Positions 1-7,862 of a stretch of DNA of 50,646 nucleotides are shown in pieces. Location of the stretch: NCBI RefSeq assembly GCF_900230255.1, contig NZ_OCNJ01000018.1:1-50646 (forward strand). Reading direction: 5' to 3'. The notes under the pieces were generated by a model that did no database searches, had not been told where the DNA came from, and saw nothing but the letters and a program-made list of their open reading frames with translations. The first letter of the stretch is position 1. The number at the start of each line of letters is the position of its first letter. The position numbers were made by a program, and so were the translations under genes. Source of the stretch: Caenispirillum bisanense. Its GTDB lineage: Bacteria > Pseudomonadota > Alphaproteobacteria > Rhodospirillales > Rhodospirillaceae.

Positions 1-156
1 TTCAATCCGGTGCTGAAGATCTTCTACGAGCGCCTGATCACGGAGAACCGCCGGCCCGGACGGGTCGCCCTGACGGCGGTGATGCGCAAGACCCTGGTCA
101 TCCTCAACGCCATGGCCCGCGACGACCAGCCGTGGAGGTACGCCGCGCCCTCGTGA
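1..156 (+). pseudogene. IS110-family transposase, C-terminal end (cut by window edge)
   Basis: Reading frame 1 is open from the first base to the stop at 154-156. It gives 51 residues that look like the C-terminal tail of IS110/IS116/IS902-type transposases, with the blocks NPVLKIFYERL, VALTAVMRKTLVILNAM and the closing DDQPW. In this family the DEDD nuclease domain is N-terminal and this helical tail belongs to the C-terminal serine-containing domain. Only the end is visible, so I cannot say whether the element is intact. No terminal inverted repeat is seen, as is usual for IS110. The palindromic repeats 200-270 bp downstream may be related to its target choice, but that is inference. Confidence 0.75.
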
Positions 157-350
157 GGCCGTCCCGTCGAAGGCCGACGCTCGGCGCTCCGCGCCGACGT
201 CATGGCCGGCCCCCGAACCGGGCGCGCGGACGCGTCAAGGCCGAAGCCGCCCGCAGGGCGGGCGCGCCCGCCGCGCGCCTTGACGCGGAGCACGCCCGGT
301 TCACTCCGACGCCGGCCACCCAGCGACTGCCCTTGACGCTGAACACGGAA

Positions 351-378
351 GATGCCCGGATCAAGTCCGGGCATGACA
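351..378 (-). repeat. Palindromic intergenic repeat, copy 1
   Basis: Positions 354-360 (GCCCGGA) pair with 366-372 (TCCGGGC) around the loop TCAAG. Read on the minus strand it encodes the spurious peptide start MPGLDPG, a variant of the 'MAGLDPAIH' palindromic element that recurs between genes in many Alphaproteobacteria. Confidence 0.75.
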
Positions 379-402
379 AGTGCTTGAAACGAGATTAGAA
401 AT

Positions 403-430
403 TGTCATGGCCGGACTTGATCCGGCCATC
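403..430 (+). repeat. Palindromic intergenic repeat, copy 2 (inverted to copy 1)
   Basis: Positions 409-415 (GGCCGGA) pair with 421-427 (TCCGGCC) around CTTGA. It is the reverse complement of the repeat at 351-378, except that stem bases are exchanged on both arms so that pairing is kept. The plus strand reads MAGLDPAIH from 408. Confidence 0.75.
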
Positions 431-552
431 CACGGCTCCACTGGCTTCTGCCGCCTGTCCACACCGCCCTCCACGGCCAGCGTCGTGCACGCCGCGGATG
501 CCCGGCTTGGAGGGGCGGCGGCTCCTCCTGTCCGCCGCCCTGTCCGCAGACC

Positions 553-2001
553 CTACTGCCCCTGGCCGAGCGAGAACCCGGGTTCACCGTCGAAGGTGCA
601 CAGCGTCTCCAGCTTGATGACGTCCAGCCCCTCCGTCACCGCCCGCTGCATGAGCGCCGCCACCGCCTGGCCGGTCACGGTCGCGCCCTTCGGTGCCTGG
701 AAGCGGCAGCGCCAGTGGTCGGTGCAGAAGGTCTCCGGCGCGCCCTCGGGCCACACCTTCACGCCGCGGTTGGTGATCATGGCGAGCGGCAGGCCGACGC
801 CCTGCACCGCCTGCAGCCGCGCCGCCAGGTCCTCCGGCGCGGCGTCGGCGGCGTGCAGGAACAGGTCGACGCCGACCAGTTCCTTGTGCTGGCGCGGCAG
901 GCGCACCGGCGGCGGCACGGTCACGCCGCCGGCGCCCGTTTCGTAGGCGACGGCGGGCAGGCGCTGCGGCGTGCGGCCGAGGCGCTCGATCACCGCATGG
1001 GCGAAGGCCTGGGTGCCGACCTGCCGCTTGCTGGTGCCGGGGGTGAAGACGTCGCGGGTGTGGATGCCGTCCTCAATGGTGGTGAGCCAGGCGTTGTGCA
1101 GCGCGCCGGCGTGCTGCGGCAGGCCGACGTGCACCAGCATCTGCACCGCCGCCAGCATGAGGCCCGACGGGTTGGCGACGTCCTTGCCGGCCAGCCGCGG
1201 CGCTGAGCCGTGGATGGCCTCGAACATCGCCGCATGCTCGCCGATGTTGGCCGAGCCGGCGAGCCCCACCGAGCCCGCTACCTGCGCCGCCACGTCCGAC
1301 AGGATGTCGCCGTAGAGGTTGGGCAGCACCACCACGTCGAAGGCTTCCGGCGTGTCGGCGAGGCGGGCGGCGCCGATGTCGACGATGAGGTGCTCGTGGT
1401 CGAGGTCGGGGTAGTCGGCCGCCACCTCCTCGAACACCTTGTGGAACAGCCCGTCGGTCAGCTTCATGATGTTGTCCTTGGTGAAGCAGCTGACCTTGCT
1501 GCGGGCGTGCGCCCGGGCGTATTCGAAGGCGTAGCGGATGAGGCGCTCGGTCCCCGGGCGGGAGATGAGCTTGAGGCACTGCACCACCTCGTCGGTCTGG
1601 CGGTGCTCGATGCCGGCGTAGAGGTCTTCCTCGTTCTCGCGCACGATCACCACGTCCATGCCGGCGTGGCGGGTGGCGACGAAGGGCGCGTAGGCGACGC
1701 AAGGCCGCACGTTGGCGAACAGGCCGAGCGTCTTGCGCACCGTCACGTTCAGGCTCTTGTAGCCGCCGCCCTGGGGCGTGGTGATGGGCGCCTTCAGGAA
1801 CACCTTGGTGCGGCGCAGGGAGTCCCAGGCCTCGGGCGCGATGCCGGCGGAATGGCCGCGGTGGAACACCGCCTCGCCGATCTCGATGGTCTCGAGGGCG
1901 AGCGGCGCGCCGGTCGCCTCCAGCACCTGCAGGGTGGCGGCCATGATCTCGGGGCCGATGCCGTCGCCGTGGGCGACCGTGACGGGAATGCGGGTGGTCA
2001 T
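553..2001 (-). CDS. icd: Isocitrate dehydrogenase, long form with C-terminal extension
   Basis: A 482-residue protein that oxidatively decarboxylates isocitrate to 2-oxoglutarate in the TCA cycle. The N-terminal 330 residues hold the isocitrate/isopropylmalate dehydrogenase fold: HGDGIGPE at 11-18, substrate residues S83, N85, R89, R99 and R121, the catalytic Y128 (DLYAG) and K175 (TKDNIMK), metal aspartates D232 and D236 (YGDILSD), and HGSAP at 264. A further domain of about 140 residues at the C terminus makes it the Thermus/Rickettsia-type long enzyme rather than the E. coli type. The start is set by AGAGGA about 8 nt upstream. It is divergent from a LysR-containing unit and shares a promoter region with two LysR-type boxes. 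Cofactor preference (NADP likely) is not settled here. Confidence 0.9.
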   Translation of the reverse strand: MTTRIPVTVAHGDGIGPEIMAATLQVLEATGAPLALETIEIGEAVFHRGHSAGIAPEAWDSLRRTKVFLKAPITTPQGGGYKSLNVTVRKTLGLFANVRPCVAYAPFVATRHAGMDVVIVRENEEDLYAGIEHRQTDEVVQCLKLISRPGTERLIRYAFEYARAHARSKVSCFTKDNIMKLTDGLFHKVFEEVAADYPDLDHEHLIVDIGAARLADTPEAFDVVVLPNLYGDILSDVAAQVAGSVGLAGSANIGEHAAMFEAIHGSAPRLAGKDVANPSGLMLAAVQMLVHVGLPQHAGALHNAWLTTIEDGIHTRDVFTPGTSKRQVGTQAFAHAVIERLGRTPQRLPAVAYETGAGGVTVPPPVRLPRQHKELVGVDLFLHAADAAPEDLAARLQAVQGVGLPLAMITNRGVKVWPEGAPETFCTDHWRCRFQAPKGATVTGQAVAALMQRAVTEGLDVIKLETLCTFDGEPGFSLGQGQ

Positions 2002-2076
2002 GTCCGTGTCCTCTGACGGAGTGAATGCCGCTCCTCAACTACGCGCCCGGCGCCCGCCGCAGAACCCCGCCCGCCG

Positions 2077-2147
2077 CAATGGCAGGCATTGAGATCGTCA
2101 ATGGCACGCCCACCTCTCCCCATTGACGATGCCAATGGCCGGCATTG
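2077..2147. promoter_or_regulatory. Divergent control region with two LysR-type boxes in a 28-bp inverted repeat
   Basis: Arms 2077-2104 and 2120-2147 are inverted repeats matching at 23 of 28 positions around a 15-nt spacer. Each arm contains ATTG-N7-CAAT (2088-2102 and 2122-2136), a palindrome that satisfies the LysR-family T-N11-A box. The box centres are 34 bp apart. Each arm also holds CAATG-N5-CATTG (2077-2091 and 2133-2147). The site lies between icd and the operon containing a LysR gene, so that regulator is the obvious candidate to bind it (inference). Confidence 0.7.
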
Positions 2148-2228
2148 CACCGCGCCGGGTTCCCGAGGTCCGGCGCGGCATCGCATGTTGAGGGCGATAC
2201 ACACCCCCCTGGTTCGGAGGATCCCGCC

Positions 2229-2555
2229 ATGGTCGACCCCATCCCGCTGCACCGTCCCGCTCCCGCCGCGCCCGCCCCGGCCGCCACGCGCCTGGTGGAG
2301 GTGAGCGTCGCCGCCGCCGCCAACGACGACGTGCCCGACGTGCTGGCCCGCGCCGCCGCCGACACCGCCTTCGCGCTGACCGGCGCCATGTCGTGGGACG
2401 GCGGCTGGCGCTGCCGCTTCGTCCTGAAGGCGCCGGTGGGCGTGGTCGGCGACGCCCAGGTGTTCGACCTGCTGCGGTGCATCGGCGTCCACTACCGCTG
2501 GACCGGCGTCGAGAAGGTCGCGACCGCGGCCGACGCCCGGCGGGCCGCCGAATGA
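2229..2555 (+). CDS. Small unknown protein, paralogue of the gene at 3515
   Basis: A 108-residue protein of unknown function. The start at 2229 is preceded by GGAGG at 2216-2220, so the longer upstream frame is not needed. After a Pro/Ala-rich N terminus comes a conserved core: TAFALTG, GWRCRF, VGDAQVFDLLR. The same core occurs in the protein at 3515-3883 (TAFRLTG, GWRCRF, VGDGQVFELLR), so the two are paralogues. It is the first gene of a unit with the LysR regulator, whose ATG overlaps this stop (ATGA), implying translational coupling. No signal peptide or membrane segment is seen. A distant resemblance to small gas-vesicle accessory proteins (GvpO-like GW pattern) crossed my mind but is too weak to use. 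Confidence 0.75.
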   Translation: MVDPIPLHRPAPAAPAPAATRLVEVSVAAAANDDVPDVLARAAADTAFALTGAMSWDGGWRCRFVLKAPVGVVGDAQVFDLLRCIGVHYRWTGVEKVATAADARRAAE

Positions 2556-3469
2556 CGGTACTGCCGCCGGCGCTCGACATGGACCTGCTGCGCACCCTGG
2601 TGCTGGTGGCGGAGACGGGCAGCTTCACCCGCGCGGGGGAGCGCCTGCGCCGCACCCAGTCGACGGTCAGCCTGCAGGTCCGCCGCCTGGAGGACGCCGT
2701 CGGGGCGCCGCTGTTCCTCCGCGGCGCCCGTCGCGTCCACCCGACCCCGGCCGGTGAGATGCTGCTGCCCTACGCCCGCCAGATCCTGCGCCTGAACGAC
2801 GAGGCGCTGGCCCGGCTGGCGCGCGGCGATCTGGCGGGCACGGTGCGCCTCGGCACGCCGGAGGACTTCGCCACCACCCACCTGCCGCAGGTGCTGGCCG
2901 CCTTCGCGCGGGCGCACCCGCGGGTGTCGCTGGAGGTCGGCTGCGACCTGACGCTCAACCTGCTCGACCGCTTCGCTGCCGGCGAGTTCGACCTGGTGCT
3001 GGTGAAGCGCGAGCCGCAGGGCCCCGGCGGCGGCGTGCGGGTGTGGCGCGAGCCGCTGGTGTGGGCGGCGGCCGCCCCCGGCCTCGCCGCCCTGGCCGAA
3101 GCCGGCGAGGCCCTGCCGCTGGTGGTGGCGCCGCACCCCTGCGTCTACCGCAAGCGGGCGATGCAGGCGCTCGATGCGGCGCGGCGGCCGTGGCGCGTCG
3201 CCTATACCTCGCCGTCGCTGGCCGGCACCCAGGCGGCGGTGAAGGCGGGGCTCGGCCTCACCGTGCTGCCGCGCGAGATGGTGCCGCCCGACCTGACCGT
3301 GCTCGACGAGGCCGACGGCCTGCCGGCGCTGGCGGAGACGGAGATCGCCCTGCTGCGGGCGCCCGGCCCCGGCGCAGCGACGGTGGTCGATCGTCTGGCG
3401 GACCACATCGTCCGTTCGCTGGAACGGCCGTATCCCCCGCTTGAGACGGAGGCCGCCGCGCCCATGTGA
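2552..3469 (+). CDS. LysR-family transcriptional regulator
   Basis: A 305-residue regulator. Residues about 10-68 form the winged helix-turn-helix (LRTLVLVAETGSFTRAGE, QSTVSLQVRRLE), followed by a linker helix and a periplasmic-binding-protein-like effector domain from about residue 95 (GTVRLGTPEDFATTHLP). ATG 2552 overlaps the upstream stop by 4 nt; ATG 2579 is an alternative. It lies between two paralogous small genes and faces icd across a region with two T-N11-A boxes, so it probably regulates itself, the small genes and perhaps icd. The ligand cannot be told from sequence. Confidence 0.9.
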   Translation: MTVLPPALDMDLLRTLVLVAETGSFTRAGERLRRTQSTVSLQVRRLEDAVGAPLFLRGARRVHPTPAGEMLLPYARQILRLNDEALARLARGDLAGTVRLGTPEDFATTHLPQVLAAFARAHPRVSLEVGCDLTLNLLDRFAAGEFDLVLVKREPQGPGGGVRVWREPLVWAAAAPGLAALAEAGEALPLVVAPHPCVYRKRAMQALDAARRPWRVAYTSPSLAGTQAAVKAGLGLTVLPREMVPPDLTVLDEADGLPALAETEIALLRAPGPGAATVVDRLADHIVRSLERPYPPLETEAAAPM

Positions 3470-3514
3470 CCGGCCGTGACGTCGACAACGACCATAAGCC
3501 CCGGGAGGCACACG

Positions 3515-3883
3515 ATGACCACCGCCGTACCTCTGTGGAAGCTCGCCATCCCGCGCCCGGACCGCCTGCCGCGCGCCCGCCGCGCCGTCGAGGTGACGGT
3601 GGTGGCGCCGCAGACGCCCAACGCGCTGCACGACATCGGCGGCATCGCCCGGGCCACCGCTTTCCGGCTGACCGGCGTCACCCCCCTCGACCGCGGCTGG
3701 CGCTGCCGCTTCGAACTGGCGGCGGAGGTGGGCACCGTCGGCGACGGGCAGGTGTTCGAGCTGCTGCGCCGCATCGGCGACGTCTACCCGTGGTCGTCGG
3801 TGGACAAGCAACTGGTGGCCCGGCCCAACCAGTGGCAGGGCGCCCCGGACATGACGGGCGCGACGGCCGCCGCCGCCGAGTGA
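3515..3883 (+). CDS. Small unknown protein, paralogue of the gene at 2229
   Basis: A 122-residue protein of unknown function. GGGAGG at 3503-3508 selects ATG 3515 over the in-frame ATG at 3476. The core TAFRLTG, DRGWRCRF, VGDGQVFELLRRIGDVY matches the protein at 2229-2555 closely, with different N and C termini. It is 45 bp downstream of the LysR gene and probably cotranscribed with it. The shared domain suggests two variants of one small binding or assembly module, but no known family is recognised. Confidence 0.75.
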   Translation: MTTAVPLWKLAIPRPDRLPRARRAVEVTVVAPQTPNALHDIGGIARATAFRLTGVTPLDRGWRCRFELAAEVGTVGDGQVFELLRRIGDVYPWSSVDKQLVARPNQWQGAPDMTGATAAAAE

Positions 3884-3972
3884 ATGGGAGACGTCTGCGC
3901 TCTGTCGCGGCCGCGCCAGAGCGGCGTTCAGGCGCCACGCAGGCTGCCGCGCCCGACCGGCGCGGGGGCGCC

Positions 3973-3999
3973 GTGTCCCGTTCCGTCCGAACCGGACAC
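3973..3999. terminator. Hairpin between convergent genes
   Basis: GTGTCC-C-GTTC pairs with GAAC-C-GGACAC around CGTCC, giving a 10-bp stem with one C/C mismatch. It lies just past the 3' end of the chemoreceptor gene and about 90 bp past the small gene at 3515, so it could serve both directions. There is no T-run, so intrinsic termination is uncertain. Confidence 0.4.
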
Positions 4000-4003
4000 G
4001 GCT

Positions 4004-5686
4004 CTATCCGGCCCGCAGGCGGGCGAGGAAGCCGTCCAGTTCCCGGCGCAGCACTCCGGCCTGATCGGTCAGCGCGCCGGAGGCCTGGAGCACGTCTTCC
4101 GCCCCCTGCTCGGTCTGGTGGACGATGCCGGTGACGTCGGCGATGCCGGCCGACACCGCCTGCACGCCACGCGCCGCCTGTTCGGTGTTGCGGCTGATTT
4201 CCGCCGTGGCGGCGTTCTGTTCCTCCACCGCGCCGGCGATGGCCGAGGCGATGTCGCTGACGCGGTCCATGACGCCGGCGATGGCGTGGATGGACTGCAC
4301 CGTGTTGGTGGTGGACTCCTGGATGCCGCCGATGAGGCTGCCGATCTCGGCGGTGGCGCGCTCCGTCTGCATGGCCAGCTGCTTGACCTCGTTGGCGACG
4401 ACGGCGAAGCCCTTGCCGGCATCGCCGGCCCGCGCTGCTTCGATGGTGGCATTGAGCGCGAGCAGGTTGGTCTGCTCCGCGACGTCCTGGATGAGCCCGA
4501 CCACCTCGCCGATGCGGCGGGCGCTTTCCACCAGGTCGCCGACCATGCGCTCGCTCTCGCTCACCCGCGCCACGGCGTCCTGCGAGACGCTGACCGAGGC
4601 CTGCGCCTGACGGCCGATCTCGGCGATGGAGGCGGCGAGCTGCTCGGTCGCCGCCGCCACGGTCTGGACGCTGGCGTTGGCCTCGGCCGCGCCCGAGTTC
4701 ACCGCTTCCGACCGTTCCTCGGCCGTGCGGGCGCCGTCGGTGAGGCCGGCGGCGGTGGCGCGCATCTGGCCGGAGGCGGCGGCCACCTGCTCGGCGACGC
4801 CGGACAAGGCGTTTTCCAGGGCGTCGGCCATGGCGAGCAGGCCGGCGCGGCGCTCCTCCTCCGCCCGGCGTTCGTCCTCGCGCTGGCGCGCTTCCAGGCG
4901 GTGGCGCTCGATGGCGCCGTCGCGGAACACGGCGACGGCGCGCGCCATGGCGCCCAGCTCGTCGCGGCGGTCGCGCCCCGGGATGTCGATGGTGGTGTCG
5001 TCGTCGGCGAGACGCCCCATGACGTGCTCCAGATCGTGCACCAGCCGCATCTGGCGGCGCAGGAACCACAGCGCGCCGGCGCCGATGACGATGGCCGCGC
5101 CGAAGCCGAGCAGCGCGATGTCGAGAGTCAGGATGTCGACCGTGTGCAGGAACTGCTCCGCCTTCAGGCCGACGAAGAGGACGCCGACGACGCGGCCGGT
5201 GGTGTCCTTGATGGGGTCGTAGGCGGTGAAATAGGCCTCGCCCAGGATCTCCGCCTCGCCGCGGAAGGGGCGGCCGTTCTTCAGCACGGCGTCGTAGACC
5301 GGCCCCTGGGCGAGGCGGGTGCCGACCGCCCGGCTGCCGTCGGGCTTGCGTACGTTGGTGGCGACGCGCAGGTCGCCGTTGAACAGGGTGGCGGTGCCGC
5401 CGACCAGGGCCTGGATGCGATCGGCCACAGGGTCGTTGCCGTCGAGCACGGTGTCGCCGATGGTCAGCCGTCCGTCCCGCAGGGTGACGCCGTCGCCGTA
5501 GCTGCGCAGCACGTCCCACGCCACGCGCATGTTGGATTCCTGCGCCCGCTGGGCCTGTTCCATCATCTCGGCCCGGGTGACGGTCCACGTCACGGCCAGC
5601 ACCGCCGCGAGCAGCAGCGCGATGGCCGCCAACGTGAACAGGACGATCCGCGTCGACAGCGACAGGCCGGTCTTCACGGTCTTCAT
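4004..5686 (-). CDS. Methyl-accepting chemotaxis protein with single-Cache sensor
   Basis: A 560-residue inner-membrane chemoreceptor. TM1 is about 12-34 and TM2 about 187-209. They flank a periplasmic sensor of about 150 residues whose end ([24 protein letters not shown] region) is typical of sCache domains. A HAMP linker follows at 210-262, then a long cytoplasmic coiled coil with the CheA/CheW-binding tip near 395-440 ([19 protein letters not shown]). No C-terminal CheR-tethering pentapeptide is visible. The ligand is unknown. GGAGGGG about 7 nt upstream sets the start. It is monocistronic and may feed the flagellar motor encoded further along the window. Confidence 0.95.
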   Translation of the reverse strand: MKTVKTGLSLSTRIVLFTLAAIALLLAAVLAVTWTVTRAEMMEQAQRAQESNMRVAWDVLRSYGDGVTLRDGRLTIGDTVLDGNDPVADRIQALVGGTATLFNGDLRVATNVRKPDGSRAVGTRLAQGPVYDAVLKNGRPFRGEAEILGEAYFTAYDPIKDTTGRVVGVLFVGLKAEQFLHTVDILTLDIALLGFGAAIVIGAGALWFLRRQMRLVHDLEHVMGRLADDDTTIDIPGRDRRDELGAMARAVAVFRDGAIERHRLEARQREDERRAEEERRAGLLAMADALENALSGVAEQVAAASGQMRATAAGLTDGARTAEERSEAVNSGAAEANASVQTVAAATEQLAASIAEIGRQAQASVSVSQDAVARVSESERMVGDLVESARRIGEVVGLIQDVAEQTNLLALNATIEAARAGDAGKGFAVVANEVKQLAMQTERATAEIGSLIGGIQESTTNTVQSIHAIAGVMDRVSDIASAIAGAVEEQNAATAEISRNTEQAARGVQAVSAGIADVTGIVHQTEQGAEDVLQASGALTDQAGVLRRELDGFLARLRAG

Positions 5687-5963
5687 GGCATCCCCTCCAA
5701 GTCCCCGTCTCTCTCCGATCCATAATGATGGGGGGATTCACCGGGGGCAATGGAAACAGGGATCGTGGATCGACTTCCGGTAGTCCAGTTACGACTTCGT
5801 CTTAGTATTATTTTGTAAGTATACGATTTGTCCGGCCGCAGGTCTCCGTCGGACCGACCGGGTGGCACCCGGCGGCGCCGGCGAGGGATCCGGACGGCTC
5901 CCGTGGACCCGCGACGGCGCGGATGGTATGTCTGCCCGACGATCCTGTCCGGGAGACACCGCC
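5687..5963. other. AT-rich divergent intergenic region
   Basis: This is the spacer between the chemoreceptor (minus) and creA (plus). The stretch 5785-5830 is strikingly AT-rich for this genome and probably contains promoters for one or both genes. I could not fix a -35/-10 pair with confidence. Confidence 0.4.
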
Positions 5964-6431
5964 ATGCGCCGCCTATTCCCGAGTCTCGCTCTCGGTTTCG
6001 CCCTGCTGGGTGCCGTCGCCACCGCCCAGGCCGAGGAGGTGGGCTGTGTGTCCACCGTGTGGAAGATGCTCGGCCCCGATCACAAGATCTGCATCGACGC
6101 CTTCGAGGACCCCGAGGTGAAGGGCGTCGTCTGCCACGTCAGCCGCGCCCGCACCGGCGGCATGAAGGGCGCCTTCGGGCTGGCCGAGGACACCTCCGAC
6201 GCCGCCATCGCCTGCCGTCAGGTGGGGCCCATCGAGATCGTCGGCGACCTGAAGGACGGCGAGCAGGTGTTCACCGAGCGCCGCTCCATCCTGTTCAAGA
6301 CGCTGCAGGTGGTGCGCTTCTTCGACAAGCCGCACAACACGCTCGTCTACCTGATCTACAGCGACAAGCTGATCGAGGGCAGCCCGAAGAACAGCATCTC
6401 GACGGTGCCGATCATGCCCTGGCGGGAGTGA
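5964..6431 (+). CDS. creA: CreA family periplasmic protein
   Basis: A 155-residue protein close to the usual CreA length. A signal peptide spans residues 1-23 (cleavage after AQA). The mature protein has the CreA signatures [38 protein letters not shown] and a C-terminal PIMPW. The biochemical role of CreA is unknown. GGGAGA at 5951-5956 supports ATG 5964. The following 39-residue ORF may be cotranscribed. Confidence 0.92.
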   Translation: MRRLFPSLALGFALLGAVATAQAEEVGCVSTVWKMLGPDHKICIDAFEDPEVKGVVCHVSRARTGGMKGAFGLAEDTSDAAIACRQVGPIEIVGDLKDGEQVFTERRSILFKTLQVVRFFDKPHNTLVYLIYSDKLIEGSPKNSISTVPIMPWRE

Positions 6432-6505
6432 CGGCGCCGCTGCGAGCGATCCGACCGGCTTCGGCGCGCGTAGTCCAGGAAAGGGAACGCCGACGGAGGA
6501 AGTCC

Positions 6506-6625
6506 ATGATGCTCGCCCTCGCCAAAATGCTGGTGGCACTCGCCGCCTGTGCCGCCGCCGCCTGGGCGGCCGACCGCCAGAGCCGGCGCGCGGCGCGCAT
6601 CCCCGTGAAGGTCAGGCGCCGATAG
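6506..6625 (+). CDS. Small hydrophobic protein (39 residues)
   Basis: A short ORF starting MMLALAKML, preceded by a near-perfect GGAGGA at 6495-6500, 5 nt from the ATG. Residues 1-23 are a hydrophobic Ala/Leu segment (membrane anchor or uncleaved signal), followed by a basic tail ending VKVRRR. Its 3' end overlaps the convergent GNAT gene by 14 nt. No family is recognised. The ribosome binding site and membrane-like composition favour a real small protein. Confidence 0.5.
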   Translation: MMLALAKMLVALAACAAAAWAADRQSRRAARIPVKVRRR

Positions 6626-7136
6626 GCCGGGCCAGCAGGGCGACCCGCTTGCTGCCGCCGTAGGGTTCCAGCTCGCCGACGCTCGCGAAGCCCAGCGCCT
6701 CGTGAAAGGCCATGGAGACCGGGTTGGCCGGGCGGATGTTGACCTCGCAGGTCACCCGCGCCACGCCGCGCGCCGCGGCTTCCGCTAAGACGTGCTCGTA
6801 GAGCGCCCGCGCCGCCCCGCTGCGGCGGCGGGTGGCGTCGACCACGATGCGGTCGACGTAGAGGAAATCGTCCATGTTCTCGCAGAACCAACGGTAATTC
6901 TCGCTGGCGTAGCCGGTGCCGGGGGCGAAGACGACGACGAAGCCGGCGATGCCGCCGGCCGCATCCACCGCCTTCACCGCGATCGCCGCCTCGTCCAGCA
7001 GCGCCTGCATCGCCTCTGCCGTCAGGTCGTTGACGTGCGGCACCGCCGCCGTGTTGAGCGGCACGATCACCGGCAGGTCGGCGGCGGTCAGCGGCTGCAT
7101 GCTGAAGGCGAGGGGAGCGGCGGTGGTGGTGGTCAT
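6612..7136 (-). CDS. GNAT-family N-acetyltransferase
   Basis: A 174-residue acetyl-CoA-dependent acyltransferase. The acceptor side starts with PLTAADLPVIVPLN. Motif A is around VDRIVVDATRRRSGAARALYEHV, where the R-R-x-G-A pattern forms the pyrophosphate loop, and motif B is AFHEALGFASVG near the C terminus. The substrate is not predictable. ATG 7136 is used; a second ATG at 7100 is possible because no strong ribosome binding site marks either. Confidence 0.85.
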   Translation of the reverse strand: MTTTTAAPLAFSMQPLTAADLPVIVPLNTAAVPHVNDLTAEAMQALLDEAAIAVKAVDAAGGIAGFVVVFAPGTGYASENYRWFCENMDDFLYVDRIVVDATRRRSGAARALYEHVLAEAAARGVARVTCEVNIRPANPVSMAFHEALGFASVGELEPYGGSKRVALLARPIGA

Positions 7137-7204
7137 GGTCGGTCGGTCTCCGTGAGGCGGCGGCGTCCGGTCTAGCGGGCGCCCCGGCGGCGGCCAAGGG
7201 CCAT

Positions 7205-7765
7205 TTACCGCAGCAGCCCGGCGAGGCGCATCCACACCCGTGCCGCGTCGACGGCGTCGCCTTCGGCCGAATGGCGGCGGCCTTGCGCCTCCAGGTCCTC
7301 GCGCGCCAGGGCTTCCTCCAGCGACACCCGCTGGCCGCAGCCGCGCAGCGTGGTGTAGAGCTGCGCCAGATCCACGAAACCCGGCGAGAAGGGATGGTCG
7401 GCAAGGCCGGCGGCCGCCACGGCATCGTCCAGCAGGATGCGGTCGGTGCCCCAGGCGTACCAGGCCTTGCGGCCCGGCCCCCAGTCCTTGCGCAGCGATC
7501 CGAAGACCTCCGACAGCGGCCGGCCGTGGCGGCGCAGTTCGTCGGCGGTCAGACCGGTGAGTTCGGTGCAGTAGTCCGACACGGAGGAGCGGTCCGGCCG
7601 CACCAGGTAGCGGCCGCTGCGGGTGATGCGCAGGTCGCCGGCGTCCACCTCGGCGAGCCCCACCTCGATGATCTCGCTGCGCTCCCCCGGCGGCGGGTCG
7701 CCGCGCCAGCAGGTGAGTTCCAGGTCGACGAAGAGAAGGCGGTCGAGGCGAAGCGTCGTGGGCAT
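7205..7765 (-). CDS. 3'-5' exonuclease, DEDDh family
   Basis: A 186-residue DEDDh exonuclease resembling the Eri-1/KapD-type group. Exo I is FVDLELTCW with D14 and E16. The third acidic residue is in the WGTDRILLDD stretch, and Exo III is H-x4-D (HSAEGD). Members act on RNA or single-stranded DNA 3' ends; the substrate here is unknown. It is divergent from gpmA, with 97 bp between start codons. Confidence 0.82.
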   Translation of the reverse strand: MPTTLRLDRLLFVDLELTCWRGDPPPGERSEIIEVGLAEVDAGDLRITRSGRYLVRPDRSSVSDYCTELTGLTADELRRHGRPLSEVFGSLRKDWGPGRKAWYAWGTDRILLDDAVAAAGLADHPFSPGFVDLAQLYTTLRGCGQRVSLEEALAREDLEAQGRRHSAEGDAVDAARVWMRLAGLLR

Positions 7766-7862
7766 GGCCTGAACATAGCGTCGCCGCCGTCGCCGGACCA
7801 GGGGGCGGCGGCAAACGTTCTCGCGACAGGAGAGATCACCCTGCCAAGGAGGACCGACCGAC

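Larger units (their letters stand above)
157..552. other. Gene-free stretch beside the IS110 end
   Basis: About 400 bp without a convincing gene. The only clear structure is the pair of inverted palindromic repeats at 351-378 and 403-430. The rest is GC-rich and has open frames on both strands, with no ribosome binding site or recognisable protein. Confidence 0.6.

Noticed and set aside
24..617. Short open frames around the palindromic repeats, including ones beginning MPGLDPG and MAGLDPAIH
   Set aside because: These are the well-known spurious translations of the repeat, not genes.
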